From NCBI RefSeq assembly GCF_000740895.1, contig NC_025261.1:1302001-1366000 (forward strand): a DNA stretch of 64,000 nucleotides. Reading direction: 5' to 3'. The DNA comes from Theileria orientalis strain Shintoku. Taxonomy: Eukaryota; Apicomplexa; Aconoidasida; Piroplasmida; Theileriidae. Below the pieces are notes generated by a model. It was not told the DNA's origin, ran no database searches, and was given only the letters and a program-made list of their open reading frames with translations. Of the stretch, positions 1 to 11,199 are shown piece after piece (the stretch's first letter is position 1; each line of letters opens with the position of its first letter). Made by a program: the position numbers and the translations under genes.

Positions 1-1
1 C

Positions 2-268
2 GTAAGTTGCGGCACAGTCACAACGTTCAGGGTCTACGTGGCGACGCTGGCGGGGATGAACGCGATAGTGTTCATGAACTATTTGACGAGCGAGCACGTG
101 CGGAAGGCGCTCAACTACTTCGACATCACCTCCCTTAAGGTGCCGGACGTGGACAGCCCCTTCGCAAAGTTCACGGTGGCCTACATAGCGACGAAGCTGG
201 TGGAGCCGCTGAGGCTGGTCGTGTCAGTAATGATCACAATCGCAGTGACGAGGATACTAAAACGCTAA
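2..268 (+). CDS. 3' end of a DUF1279/FAM210-like membrane protein (partial)
   Basis: The open frame enters from the left edge and stops with TAA at 266-268, giving about 88 C-terminal residues. The last part reads TKLVEPLRLVVSVMITIAVTR, which matches the end of the DUF1279 (FAM210A/B) domain: a helix with a K.pLR pattern followed by a hydrophobic segment and a short basic tail. FAM210 proteins sit in the inner mitochondrial membrane and affect mitochondrial translation and mass; that role is family knowledge only. The stretch begins with GTAAGT, so a splice donor at position 2 with a short intron cannot be ruled out, and the true exon start may be slightly to the right. The first part of the gene is outside the window. 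Confidence 0.5.
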   Translation, partial: VSCGTVTTFRVYVATLAGMNAIVFMNYLTSEHVRKALNYFDITSLKVPDVDSPFAKFTVAYIATKLVEPLRLVVSVMITIAVTRILKR

Positions 269-633
269 TGTGTATGCTGAACGCAACACGCAACAGCAGA
301 GTTATGGACAATCGCCAGTGCCCTATGGATTTTGGACGCTTTGAGCCATACGAAGATCGGCGACGAAGGACCTTTGTGCCGGTCTTGTTGTGTTGCAGAG
401 TTTACATACACACCACTAATTTGTCATCAACACAAGTTATTTTTAATTATTACTCTCAATAAAGTTATTAGTAGTTGTTTTTATGTAAAACAAGTGAGAT
501 GGATAAAATTTGAATGCTCTGCTGGGATCAAATCCTATTCAAGTAGTAACACGTTAATTAAATTGATACCGGTACTTAAACAACCAATAAAACACCCACA
601 CCGAACTGTAAAATACGTTAATCAGCTATTGAA
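269..633. other. intergenic region
   Basis: This is the spacer between the FAM210-like gene and the J-protein, both on the plus strand. It is AT-rich. Short open frames are present but have no recognisable domain. I see no RNA gene, repeat or other named feature; it should hold the 3' UTR of the first gene and the promoter of the second. Confidence 0.6.
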
Positions 634-1836
634 ATGCCAGTTGAACTTTCATTATCACAAACCGTAGAGGATTACTTGAACAAACGCAATAACTTGAGCA
701 GGGGTTTAAACCACTACGATATCCTGGAGCTGGACCCCAATTGCTCAAAAGAAGACATTAGGCACTCATACTACCACTTTGCAAAAATGTTCCACCCAGA
801 TAAGTGAGGATTAGTTAAGCAAATTTACGATTTGGCCCAGAAATAAACTCACAGTATATACCTTATAGATTCACACATTTATTTAAAACTCATGGCAACC
901 AAACCTTTTGATATAGATCATTTTAGGTGTGGAAGTGACGAATACGCGTTCCTACTGGATCAAGTGAAAACGGCATACGAAACACTTTCCAATGAGTATA
1001 AGAGAGTGCATTACGATATCGTCAACTGTAACTTCGATGAGGAGCTTATGAATGACAAATTGATTCCAATTTACGATCGTATGCGTCAGAAATATTACAC
1101 ATTCATAAATGATAACGTGGAAACGTATTTACTCCTAGTAAACAGTCAGTTCATTCAACAAGGTATTAATTAGAGGCAGAATAGGGTTACAATTGGCTAA
1201 AATACCAGAGAATAGTTTAGAACACTAAAACACGCAATATTGGCTTAAATTTATAAATTTAATCGAATGATAACTTAAATGTAGGACTGATAATTAAGAA
1301 AGCGTTATATGGGAACTTGACTCTAGTAAACCCGGAAGAATTGAAATCTCTATCAACTATAGAGAACAAACATCTGAAGGGCCCATATATAGATGTCACA
1401 GTCCAGTTGCAACTGCTGATACAAAACGGAGTATTGAACTTGAACTCGGGAGCTCCGACTTCTTTCGGATATTTGCCTGGATTCTACAACCCAATTGATT
1501 TTGTATGATTATAGTAGTCTAAACTAGTTATTTACTTTTATTATCAACAACTGATAATGGCATAGGAGAGGAGTGAGGGGATTGATGAGTCGCAGTTATA
1601 CATATTATACTTATTCAGAGTAAGAAATACTACTTTCAACCAACAAACAATTAGTTACTGGCATAATTAACGTTTTAACCACAGTAACTACACTAATGAA
1701 TAATTAATAGAACAATGTTCACGAGGTGACGCTGAATGACCATTCGTGCGTTCGTTTGCCAATGAAGTCGCATTTGGTGTACGGAAATTATATCAAAGGG
1801 CCATTTCCTCTCTCAAATTTAGCATTAATGGTATAA
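634..1836 (+). CDS. DNAJC11-like J-domain protein, much shortened
   Basis: Five exons fit splice signals and frame: 634-803, 855-1162, 1285-1502, 1566-1619 and 1711-1836, giving 291 residues. Exon 1 has the start of a J domain (LNHYDILEL) up to the HPD loop, and exon 2 continues with helices III/IV (YAFLLDQVKTAYETLSNEYK). Exons 3-5 read as the DUF3395 domain that ends DNAJC11: GLIIKKALYGNL, YIDVTVQLQLLIQNG, LPGFYNP, then a strand-rich end with HEVTLNDHS and LPMKSH. DNAJC11 is a mitochondrial outer-membrane J-protein linked to MICOS/SAM and cristae. The human protein is about 559 residues; here almost all of the middle region between the J domain and DUF3395 is absent. The start of exon 2 is the least certain boundary. 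Confidence 0.75.
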
Positions 1837-1945
1837 TATGGTAAATATATACTACAAATACGTGGTACACATGGGGTCAGCAAACATACATATTTTAAAG
1901 TAAATCTAAGTATGAAGTGTATTTTACCATAAATTGTAACATAAA

Positions 1946-4900
1946 ATGACACCCAAATCTAACCACTCGGATTCTAATCCGAGCTATCGCAGTTCAAGTG
2001 TGAATAACCCGAGTTTGGAAAAATTCAAGTAAGTTGCCATTTATAAGCTAGATTTAGATAAATAAATAGAAAATGGTGATAGAAACTAACACAGTATTTA
2101 AAAATTGTCATTCCAGGTACTTACATAAGAATGTACTTAATCAAGATTCGGCGCACATAGCGTCGCCACCAGAAGTAGTTGACGCCCTAAAACAATTGGC
2201 AGAATACCTGATATGGGAGGACAGAAACGAAGAAGATGCAATATTCGAGTAAGCGTAGTAGAAAGAGTACAAAACATAAGTAAATCGAGGGTGATATTAA
2301 CGACAACCTAGGTACTTCTGCGAAGAGAACATGATGGACTACATGACGGGAGTGCTGTGCAGATCGTCCTCGAGACCAATAAGAATACAGCTGGTGCAAA
2401 CAATATCAATGCTGATACATAACGTGACAAACAAGAGAGCACTGTGTAAGTAGTAACTAGTAACGAAAGTTCCTTATGATAAATAAAATAGACTATTTCC
2501 TGTCAAACAACTACATCAACGGACTTATCATGGTGCCCGAAATGTACGCAGGAGGGGACGTGAGCAGCTGGACAATATCACTGCTGAAAACACTCTCGTC
2601 GATACTGGATAAGTCGACAATCAAGTTCTTCTTTTTAAAGGTAAGAATGAGCTAATAAGAGTAAATACGAACGGGATAAATAGTTACAAAGGCACAAAGA
2701 GACTAAAATCACTGCTTCTTATAGAAAAGAGAGACGTTTCCACTACTGGATAAAAGTTTAATGTTCCTAAACAATCATGATAGTATGAAGCGAGCACACG
2801 TAATGACGATAATATTGAATATATTTAAAGGTATAAAATATGGCAAGAAGTTGTATCAGTTAAATGTAAAGTAAACAAATAGGATAATTAGATAGATGGT
2901 TCAGTAGAAATTTGATTAAATAGTAACTTAAAAATTTTGTAGTCAAGGACGACGACGTGACAGAGTACATAATCAACAAATCAAAGATATTATTACAACT
3001 TGTATGTTTGGTTTATAGTAGTGATGGAAATATGATGGAAAATAGTACACACTTGGGATAACAATAAAAATAGTATGAGTAGGTACTATATTTAAAATAC
3101 TGCTGGTATCGATTAAATAAGTATATCAACAAGTATAAAAGATTCAGTGAGAATATATTAAGTAAGTTTGTAGTTAAAGTTAATAAAGTTGATAATACAA
3201 CGAGGCGTATGCGTCAATTAATAATCTGTTATAGTTGAATGTGATGATACATTATGTTTTATTGAGGAACTAATGGACTTGGAGATAGAGCCTATAAACG
3301 AGGTTGGTTTATAGTAAATGTGTAAAAAGAGGAAATTAAAGAATCGAGTTTCATCAATTAATAAATTTTGTAGAAATTGGTATATTACACGTACAACATA
3401 TGTTTTATACCGCTGTTGAGGAACGTCTTGAGGAAAAATAGAATCAATTTAAGGAAATTGGAGAGGTTGAATGTACCGTCGCGCATAAATTCGGAGTATT
3501 TGAACAACGCATACCACAAGCTGTCGGAAACAGTAGGATTAGTAGACCTCTATATAAACAATAAAACAAATCTGTACAATAATTTCTCCGATGCGAACAG
3601 CGTGCATGAAAGTATGGTAATGGATCAAGTGGAAAATGAAAGAGGACAATTGGAGGAGCCACGAGTAACAATGGGATTGCAGGAGGAAGCACCTACTAGC
3701 AGCATACATAATGACAGAGTAACACCGACTAGCAGCGTACATAATGACAGAGTAACACCGACTAGCAGCATACAGAGTGACAGAGTAACCTTGGAAGGAG
3801 TGGTAGTGGAAGAAGAAGGTCCGATGATGTGTAAGTTGGATGAGAGAGAAGAATCGGGAGGAGTTGACTCCGAAGGATCAATAAATAACGTAGTGTACTA
3901 TATTCTAGTAAACTTGTTGATGAACTGTAAGAGAAGGGAGTTATCAAAGCCACTGTTGTTATTGTTCTTTACACCCTTTGTATCGAGGCAGTTACTGATA
4001 AGTTTGGAATCATACAGTAGCGCATTGTTGGAAACGGAGAATAATACGCCAGTGTCGAATGCTAACACGAACACAAATACAAACACAAATGTGACGACGC
4101 CAGCATCAGGAAGAACATACAGAGCGGATAGCAGAGAGTTTGAAACGCGTAACTTATTTGACCACGTAAACTATCAAGTAGACGAAAGCACAATAGAAGT
4201 GTACGAGTTGTTGGTAAAGTACTTAGAGTATTACGATAAGGTCACTAAAGGAAGTAGCAGCAACGAAGAGTATGAGGGTTGGAAAGAGGAAAGTGACAAG
4301 GATGGTGAAACCAGGGATAAAAATGAATATGATGGTGAAGTAGGTGGTGAAGAAAGTAAACAATCGAATGAACAGCCAGATGGGCAGCACGATGAACGAA
4401 TAAATGAACAAACAAATGAAAACACTGAACACCAAAAACTACCAAATGAGCAGCACTATGAACGAATAAATGAACAAACAAATGAAAACACTGAACACCA
4501 AAAACTACCAAATGAACACACAAATGAACAGATGGAAGAAGAGTTGGAAGTGGTGGATGACGAATCGAAGACTGAACCATTACATTTGTTAGAACCTGAA
4601 AGGGTGTTTAATACTAAAATGTTGGATGATGTATGTCAAGAGTGTGTTGTGAATGTACTTATGGGAACGTTCATACATGATGGGTTAACCTCGTTGAAGT
4701 ATAAGGACCATAAGATGTTGATGCTGTTGAAGTTATTGATTAATAAGCAATCACAAGTATTCGGATTGGTACTGCCAAGTACAAAAACTGCTGCTAGTAC
4801 TACTAATACCACTGGAGATACCAGTAGTAGTAAGGATGTTGATAGCAATAATAACAGTAGTAGTAAGGATGTTGATAGCAATAATAACAGTAGTAGTAAG

Positions 4901-7533
4901 GATGTTGATAACTTAGAGATGGAGCACTTGTTTAGGAATAATTATGAATTGTTGCCACTGAGTTCATTGTTGATGAGCAATAACATATACCTGCAAATAT
5001 TTAACGTATTGTGTGCAAATGTGACAAATTATAAGTTGAACGTGGTAATGATAAAGTTATACAACGCAGTTCTAAGTAGATATATAGCTCAATTGAATAG
5101 TGGTCTGAGCAGCAGCGGGAGTAATCGAGCTCTGAGAAGTAGTAATACTGATAGTAATACTAGAGGTAGTACTGGTGCTGGCGACAAAGACAGTAGCAGT
5201 AAAGCTAACGGTATGAGCAGGAGCAACAGCAACAACAACAACAACAGCAACAGCATCAACAGCAACAACAACAACAACATCAACAGCATCAACAACAACA
5301 ACATCAACAGCATCAACAGCAACAACAACAACAACATCAACAGCATCAACAGCAACAGTACGATGAAAAGAAGTAGAAAACAAGTAGAAGAGGAGCTCAT
5401 AGACGAGTTGAGGTTTCACCTGGACATCATATTTAACATCATAAGGCTGTACATACTCAACTCAATAGAGTCGACGACGCTGCTGTACGTGTCAGTGTTC
5501 TACGACGAGTGGGTGAAGAACGTTAAGCTGCACCACACGAGTGTGCATAATCTGATACAGTACGAAGACATATTGCCACTAGAAGAGGAAGATGAGGACG
5601 ATGGTGAAAAGAGCATGGGCGGCGTAGTTGACGAAGGTGTGGAAAGCCCAAGTAGGAGTCAAGCAAGCTTAAAGAAGGACCAGGTGCTGAAGGACCAGCA
5701 AAAGGAAAGGCTCATAAGAAGACTATTCTTCAAAGGAAGTAGGAGCCTGAGGTCGAGTACGTCGATGACCGGGAGTGGATACGACAGCCACGCGGACAAT
5801 TCACCAATTAACGTATTTAAGAGATACATCCAGGTAGGAAAAGGGGCATTGTTAGTTAGTAGTAAGTCAAAGTAACAGATACTGACAACACTTGATGCAG
5901 ATATCACTGCTCTTTAAGGAGTTGTACAACACAATAACAAGCGACAACGCGACGAGCTTCAACGGAAAAGCGCACCTGAAGCCAATAAAGGAGACTTTAA
6001 GCTACATGTACGAGTCATGTCCACTCTTTTACAACCGACTGGAAATGCTGTACATAAACAACCAGCAGATTAAACTAGGTAAGCATTACCAGTATATATG
6101 TATGTATGGCCACATATGGATCAGTGACTACGGATATGCACGTTTATACGTACATATGGATATATATACGGAAATGAAGTGAATACTATTGTTTTTTGTA
6201 GCCACCATGGCAGGCAATATGCTAATTCAATGAAACTAATGACTAATATACAGGAAATGTTTTAAAAATCGATGATAGTATTAAGTATTTCAGGTGCGCA
6301 ATAAAGAATAGAAACGAACAGGTAATGGCACAAAAAAACATACAAATACAAACATAGATACACAATTACAAATACAAACATAGATACACAATTACAAATA
6401 CAAACATAGATACACAATTACAAATACAAACATAGATACACAATTACAAATACAAACATAGATACACAATTACAAATACAAACATAGATACACAATTACA
6501 AATACAAACATAGATACACAATTACAAATACAAACATAGATACACAATTACAAATACAAACATAGATACAAACATATATAGTTGGTTATTTGATTATCGA
6601 TCTAGTTAACAATTTACATAGCTGCTAACATAACTACCAGTATCATTTGAGCTAATAGTATAACTATTATTTTAGAGGCAGAGGGTGTATATAATACACG
6701 ACATATTCTTCATACTGGCCAAAGTTAAACACATACGTAGACTAAAGCCGAAACTAGAAGAAGATCAACTGCTGAAAAACCTGTCACTGCACACTAAACA
6801 ATCTACGGAGGAGGAGAAACTCATGCATCAAGAGTACTCAGACTCTGAAAATTTGGAAAGGGAAGGGAAGGAAGGTGGACTAACACTAGAAATAACGTAA
6901 GCAATGCCTGTTTATGTGTGAATATGTGCACGTGCAAACATTATTATACATGTAGATGTGTGCACTTGCTGTGGAACTGTCTGGTTAAAAAGGTGGATAC
7001 TGTGAATAGTAAATTCAACCTCTTGATATCGTGGCATCCAAACTATAAGTCACTGACACCATCGCACTACTATAACAACTCAAACAACAGGTACTTATGA
7101 ATATATTACAGCAGTTAGTTAACAGAGCACATGGCTAGCCCAGTATATATAACTGTTATTCTAAACTAACCCATATTAATAGCTGTAACTAACATTGATA
7201 CACATAACATTATCGATAGATATAACAAACAATAGTGGCTACTACTAACATAAATAGATATAACTAACACAAACAGCTATCGCTAACATACTGTTTGAAT
7301 AACAGGTTGTACGATTAAACATAAATATCACATTAGACGATTAATGGAAAATATCACATTAACTATTTCATAGGTGGAACGATCCGATAGCACCCGTGGT
7401 GAGTGAGTTCGACGTCGTTTTCGGCAGTCCCCGTGAACTGAGCGCAGCCTTGAAAATGCATAACCACAATAAGAAAAATCTATCGACCATGTGCCTAATG
7501 TCCCTCCAGGACTACCTCTACAATTCCATATAG
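1946..7533 (+). CDS. CLEC16A/Ema homologue (FPL domain protein)
   Basis: A gene of about 14 exons. Well-supported exons are 1946-2028, 2117-2248, 2312-2445, 2492-2640, 2725-2830, 2943-3001, one ending near 3302, ~3374-5833, 5901-6078, 6254-6321, 6676-6896, 6956-7090 and 7374-7533; the stretch 3002-3260 probably holds one or two more. The first 250 residues match the FPL domain of CLEC16A/Drosophila Ema in order: KYLHKNVL, LAEYLIWEDRNEEDAIFEYF, IQLVQTISMLIHNV, YYFLSNNYINGLIM, SLLKTLSSILDKSTIKFFF, FLNNHDSMKRAHVMTI. The family acts on endosome/lysosome maturation and mitophagy. The 2.4-kb exon is filled with low-complexity inserts: TPTSS(I/V)HNDRV repeats, two NEQTNENTEHQK repeats, SSSKDVDSNNN repeats and an N/S/I-rich run. 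It ends convergent to bL27m. Confidence 0.8.
6337..6576. repeat. 26-bp minisatellite in an intron of the CLEC16A-like gene
   Basis: About nine head-to-tail copies of a 26-bp unit containing acaaatacaaacatagat and ending in acacaatt. The copies are almost identical. The array lies wholly between the donor after 6321 and the acceptor before 6676, so it is spliced out. There are no unique spacers, so it is not a CRISPR array. Confidence 0.95.
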
Positions 7534-7807
7534 TTCAAATAAACATAATGTATTACTGTACAATACAAGGAATATGTGTTTAGGTGTGAATAGACATGTG
7601 TTGGCTTATTTAAATAGGTATATGTGAGAACTTATGTGTGTAAGTCTGAGTACATAGGTGTGTAAATGTGTAGATATGAGTACTCATCTGTGTAGGTGTG
7701 TAAGTGTGTGTAAATAGGTAGGCAGGTATGAGTATCTGCATAGGCGACTGAATATAAAGTACCTTGACTACTACTAATGAGGGAGGCGGTGGAGATGGCC
7801 GGGGCGG
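7534..7807. other. convergent intergenic region with a GT-rich degenerate repeat
   Basis: This separates the 3' ends of the CLEC16A-like gene (plus) and bL27m (minus). Between about 7560 and 7745 the plus strand is made of variants of tgtgtaggtgtgtaag and similar. It lacks the TTTAGGG-type piroplasm telomere unit, so it is not an internal telomere block. Confidence 0.6.
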
Positions 7808-8443
7808 TTAAGGCTTCTGAGGCGGAAACCTGTAGTTCAAAAAGAGATCGGGGTAGCAAGGGTTCTCCCGCTGGTCAGTCTTTGAAAGGAACCTGGGCCT
7901 CGGATAGGGCTTAAGAGGGGGATTGACGAGAGGGAGTCGGTGGCTGAAGCAGTAGGAGCTCTTGACTCGCCTCCAAACGAGGGCGGTGTTGTCCTGCAGA
8001 CTGGTCACGTGCTCGGTCCTGTAACGCCAAAGGTCACCCCTCAGAAGCTCGTCGGGAGGCTCGGGGAGCACGTTCACGAGCTTCACGTCCCTGGCGACGT
8101 CGTGCGTGTACTTGACGCGGCCGGCGACGAGCGAGAAGAGGCTGGTCGACTTGGAGGAGACGCCGACGTTCTCCCCGGGGTAAACCTTGAAGTGCCGGGT
8201 CCTCGTGACGCCCGGGTTGTGCGCGAGAACCTTGCGCTGCTTCACCAGGAGCTCGCCAGGCCTCACGTACTCGGCCGAGAGGCGCTTCAGGCCGATGTTG
8301 GCCTTCTTGGTCTGGCCGGTGGGCGAGGCCCTGGAAGGCCTTTTGTACGCGGACATTTTGACGGTCTTGCACCTCACCTGGATGCCCCTGGACTTTAAAA
8401 CGTCAAACAGGAGGACCCTGCTGAACACATTGAGCGCAAACAT
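7808..8443 (-). CDS. mitochondrial ribosomal protein bL27
   Basis: A single exon of 211 residues on the minus strand. Residues ~45-115 match bacterial L27: GLKRLSAEYVRPGELLVKQR, then a short insert, HFKVYPGENVGVSSKSTSLF and LVAGRVKYTHD. The start is the ATG at 8441-8443 (MFALNVFSRVLLF); the open frame runs further upstream but without another ATG. The first 30 residues are basic and hydrophobic, which fits a mitochondrial presequence. Bacterial L27 is about 85-90 residues, so about 95 C-terminal residues are an extension (WRRVKSSYCFSHRLPLVNPP and following), as often seen in mitochondrial ribosomal proteins. bL27 reaches the peptidyl-transferase centre of the large subunit. An apicoplast form is possible, but no clear signal peptide precedes it. 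Confidence 0.85.
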   Translation of the reverse strand: MFALNVFSRVLLFDVLKSRGIQVRCKTVKMSAYKRPSRASPTGQTKKANIGLKRLSAEYVRPGELLVKQRKVLAHNPGVTRTRHFKVYPGENVGVSSKSTSLFSLVAGRVKYTHDVARDVKLVNVLPEPPDELLRGDLWRYRTEHVTSLQDNTALVWRRVKSSYCFSHRLPLVNPPLKPYPRPRFLSKTDQRENPCYPDLFLNYRFPPQKP

Positions 8444-8528
8444 GGAGATTCCACTGGGAGCACACACTACACAAAGATCAGGCTGAACACATGATCGTAA
8501 TGCACGAATTAGTATAAAATTAACAGTA

Positions 8529-10055
8529 TTATAAATCTGAGTCCTCAAACTGCTTTACTACAACCAGAGGAACTTTTCTTTTAGCATACTCGCCGCTGAT
8601 GGCTAGGTTTGTAAGGCTGTCGTCGTGCGGCAAGTCGAGGGCGTTGCTGAATATTTTAAAGGGCCTCTTGCTGACGGTTTTCGGCTTCTCGTCGAGCGTG
8701 ACCATGGTCTTGAAGGTTTCCTCTTGCTTCACGGGGGTTACGTTGGCGTCCTCGACGTCCTCACTCTCCCCCAACTCGCGGTCGCACTTGAGTATGTACT
8801 TGCCCTTCGAATCAAATGGCAGCCAGCGCGTGTAGTGTAGAATTTTCTCCTGGGTGGGAATCCCCAAAAAGGCCAGGCAGGAGCTCACCACTTCCAGCGG
8901 CTTCTTGAAGGAGACCAGGTGGTCCGAGTCAGGGAAGATGATGGTGTGCGAGTTCGTGAAGAGCCTCGACAGCTCGTCTGCGCATTCGGGAGGCGTGAGC
9001 GTGTCCGAGTTGCCGAATATAATCAGCGTCGACTTTCCGAGGCTTCCGACCTTTCTGTACAGCTCACTGCTGGTCCACAGGGGCATCCTGTTGACGATGC
9101 CCATCAGACTCGCTATGGCGTTCCTTGTCACGAAAAGGCTCCAGAGCATTCGGTTTACCATCGGGTTCAGCTCAGTCTTCACGTCCGAGGCCTCCACTGA
9201 GATGCAGTTGTCCGTCTCCTTGGTTTCGCAGAACTCTATGCCAGACTCGTCCTGAAGCGTCGACTTCGGCGTGCTGATGCACTTGCTGAAGCAGCACTTC
9301 GAGACGCAGCAGGGCATGCACGGGATGCAGCACTGGATGTATCTCAGGAAAACCACGCGCTTTGGTTTCTTTGGGATCAGTCCTGCTGGTGATATCAGTA
9401 CCATTTTCTCCACGAGGTCCGGGTGCTTTTCGCAGTACGCTGCCGCCAGACACGCTCCCATCGACATTCCGATTAGGGACAGAGGCCTGCCTGCGTACCC
9501 TAGGTGGTTTATAACCTCGTCCGCCTGCTCCACGTAGTACTTTGGGGAGAAGGTGTCCCCGAAAACTCTGTACTTCGGGTGCCCGCTTAGTCCGTGTCCG
9601 TACAAATCTGAGTATTTATTTGTGCTAGTAACGTACCAAAAGCAATAACTCTGAATCCGTTTTTGGATAACACACTCTGGTATATAGAGAACGTGGTGTG
9701 AGTGGCGTTATATCCGTGGAAAGTCAATACCTGAGTATCATGAGAAGCAATAAATATATACACTAGCTTCTATTAATTGGAAAATACTATGTGTAAATTT
9801 TGTGCATAAATAAGACCAAAACTTCAAGAATAATCTTACCAGGTTCGCGGAGGGGTCTCCGACGACTGAATAGTTTATTGGGCCATGTTTACCCTCAAAT
9901 ATGTTGCCCTTTACGTACGGGCATTTTATGTTACACTTTAGAAGCCATTTGGGTATCTTGTATCCATTTTCCAGACACCATTCGATAGAAGGTTCAGTTT
10001 CTTCCTCATAACTGGAGGAGGAGCTGTTTTTAGGTGACTCAATTAAATCACCCAT
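8529..10055 (-). pseudogene. alpha/beta-hydrolase fold protein with a one-base frameshift in exon 2
   Basis: Three exons on the minus strand: 10055-9840, 9731-9637 and 9607-8529. Exon 2 should read VLTFHGYN...GFRVIAFD and exon 3 goes on LYGHGLSGHP, the usual core of a lysophospholipase/esterase-type hydrolase. The nucleophile elbow is LIGMSMGACLA, the acid is in FGNSDTLTPPE and the histidine in PDSDHLVSF. A long C-terminal tail (~110 residues, acidic and basic) follows. As written, exon 2 has 95 bases where 94 are needed: a run of four A at 9720-9723 throws the frame into a stop. Exon 1 and exon 3 phases agree only if one base is removed. All else, including splice sites and triad, is intact, so a sequencing indel is as likely as a true pseudogene. 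An in-frame ATG at 10113-10115 is an alternative start. Confidence 0.75.
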
Positions 10056-10251
10056 TTTTAAGATTGTTTGATCATGTAAATTATAAAAGTAGCATGAAGT
10101 ACCATATTTAATCAAGTGAACTGATGATGTTTACACTGGTGCTTTTACACCATCAACACAAATGTGTTGCATCAAAAATTATGTACATTTTCACTTTAAA
10201 TATATTAATCAGTTAATCTATTCATTATATTAATTTCTTAAATTCTTAAAT

Positions 10252-11150
10252 TTATGCACATATCTCTGTTTCCTGTTTAATCAGAGCCTCCTCCAGTTCC
10301 GCGAACTTATTAGAGATAGTTTCGAAATCTCCACACTTCTTCAGGTCCAGACTAGGGTTACTAGCAATTATGGCTTCAATACTTTCTGTTGAAGTGCTTG
10401 TAATGTATTTTAGGCTGCAGCACTTTTGCACATCTGTGAACATTGAATAACATTTGGCTTTGCCAAACACATCTCCCAAGTTTGTGAATGAAACGTTTTC
10501 TGCAATTTTAATTTTGTTTGCCAAATCATCAAAATCGGAAACGATTGTTGTTAGGGTTGAATTTTTGATATTTTCCAGTGAATCTGTTCATTATTGATTT
10601 TTTGACATATCAACATTTATATATATTTAACCTCTTATATTGTTTTGGCTTTTGTTTTTAATACATTCCACGAACTTTTGAAGTCGATTATTCATTGTTT
10701 CGATACTGTAAAACTATATTTTAAGTGTAATTAACCTGTTTGGCGTCTTCCCAAAAAATGATTCAACTGGAGCGAACATCATTTCAACATCGTTTTTTAA
10801 GTTAATTAAGTTGGATTCCACAACCTCATCTTGTTTTTTGATGAAGTTTTCGACGATATCATACAGCTAATAATTTATGCATCATAAGTACATTGGATAA
10901 ATAGAATATCTAAGGAACAATACATATTCGTACGAAATCGAGGATACGAGTTCATTGAACCTTGGAATTCCAGTAAAAACGTCTGAATGTTTGGTCTCAA
11001 AAGCGTAATTCTGGCAAATGTAGCAGGTGTCGCTCAAAGAGTCACACAGTTCTAATTTAAGAGTGAAAAATATGAATATAAGTAGAAATGTTACTTTTGG
11101 CGTTCGGAATAATCTGGAAACTGTAGGCTAGAGGAAGTTTGAGGGCTACT
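10252..11150 (-). CDS. multi-exon protein of unknown family
   Basis: I do not recognise this gene. On the minus strand a series of short exons can be joined: one around 11150-11100 (ALKLPLAYSFQI), 11052-10930 (LCDSLSDTCYICQNYAFETK), 10868-10740 (LYDIVENFIKKQDEVVESNL), 10712-10635 (IETMNNRLQKFVECIKNK) and ~10580-10252 (ANKIKIAENVSFTNLGDVFG to KQETEICA, stop at 10252). The product is about 250-300 residues, mostly helical, with scattered cysteines (DTCYIC, KCCSLKY, KKCGDF, EICA). The first exon and start codon were not resolved; ATGs near 11300 are possible. The cysteines suggest an exported or secreted protein, but no signal peptide was found. Exon limits are approximate. Confidence 0.45.
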
Positions 11151-11199
11151 AAAATTGAAAAAAGAGCGAAGGTAATCTAAACAAATCTTTTATGAAATC

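Noticed and set aside
5072..5419. Minus-strand Leu/Val-rich open frames
   Set aside because: They are the complement of the Asn/Ser codon repeat of the CLEC16A-like exon and have no independent support.
6337..6576. A CRISPR-like array
   Set aside because: The units follow each other without unique spacers; it is a simple minisatellite in a eukaryotic intron.
7560..7745. Interstitial telomere repeat
   Set aside because: The GT-rich units vary and do not contain the TTTAGGG-type piroplasm telomere motif.
7940..8398. Long plus-strand frame opposite bL27
   Set aside because: The minus-strand frame has a clear L27 domain; the plus-strand frame is a shadow caused by its GC-rich codons.
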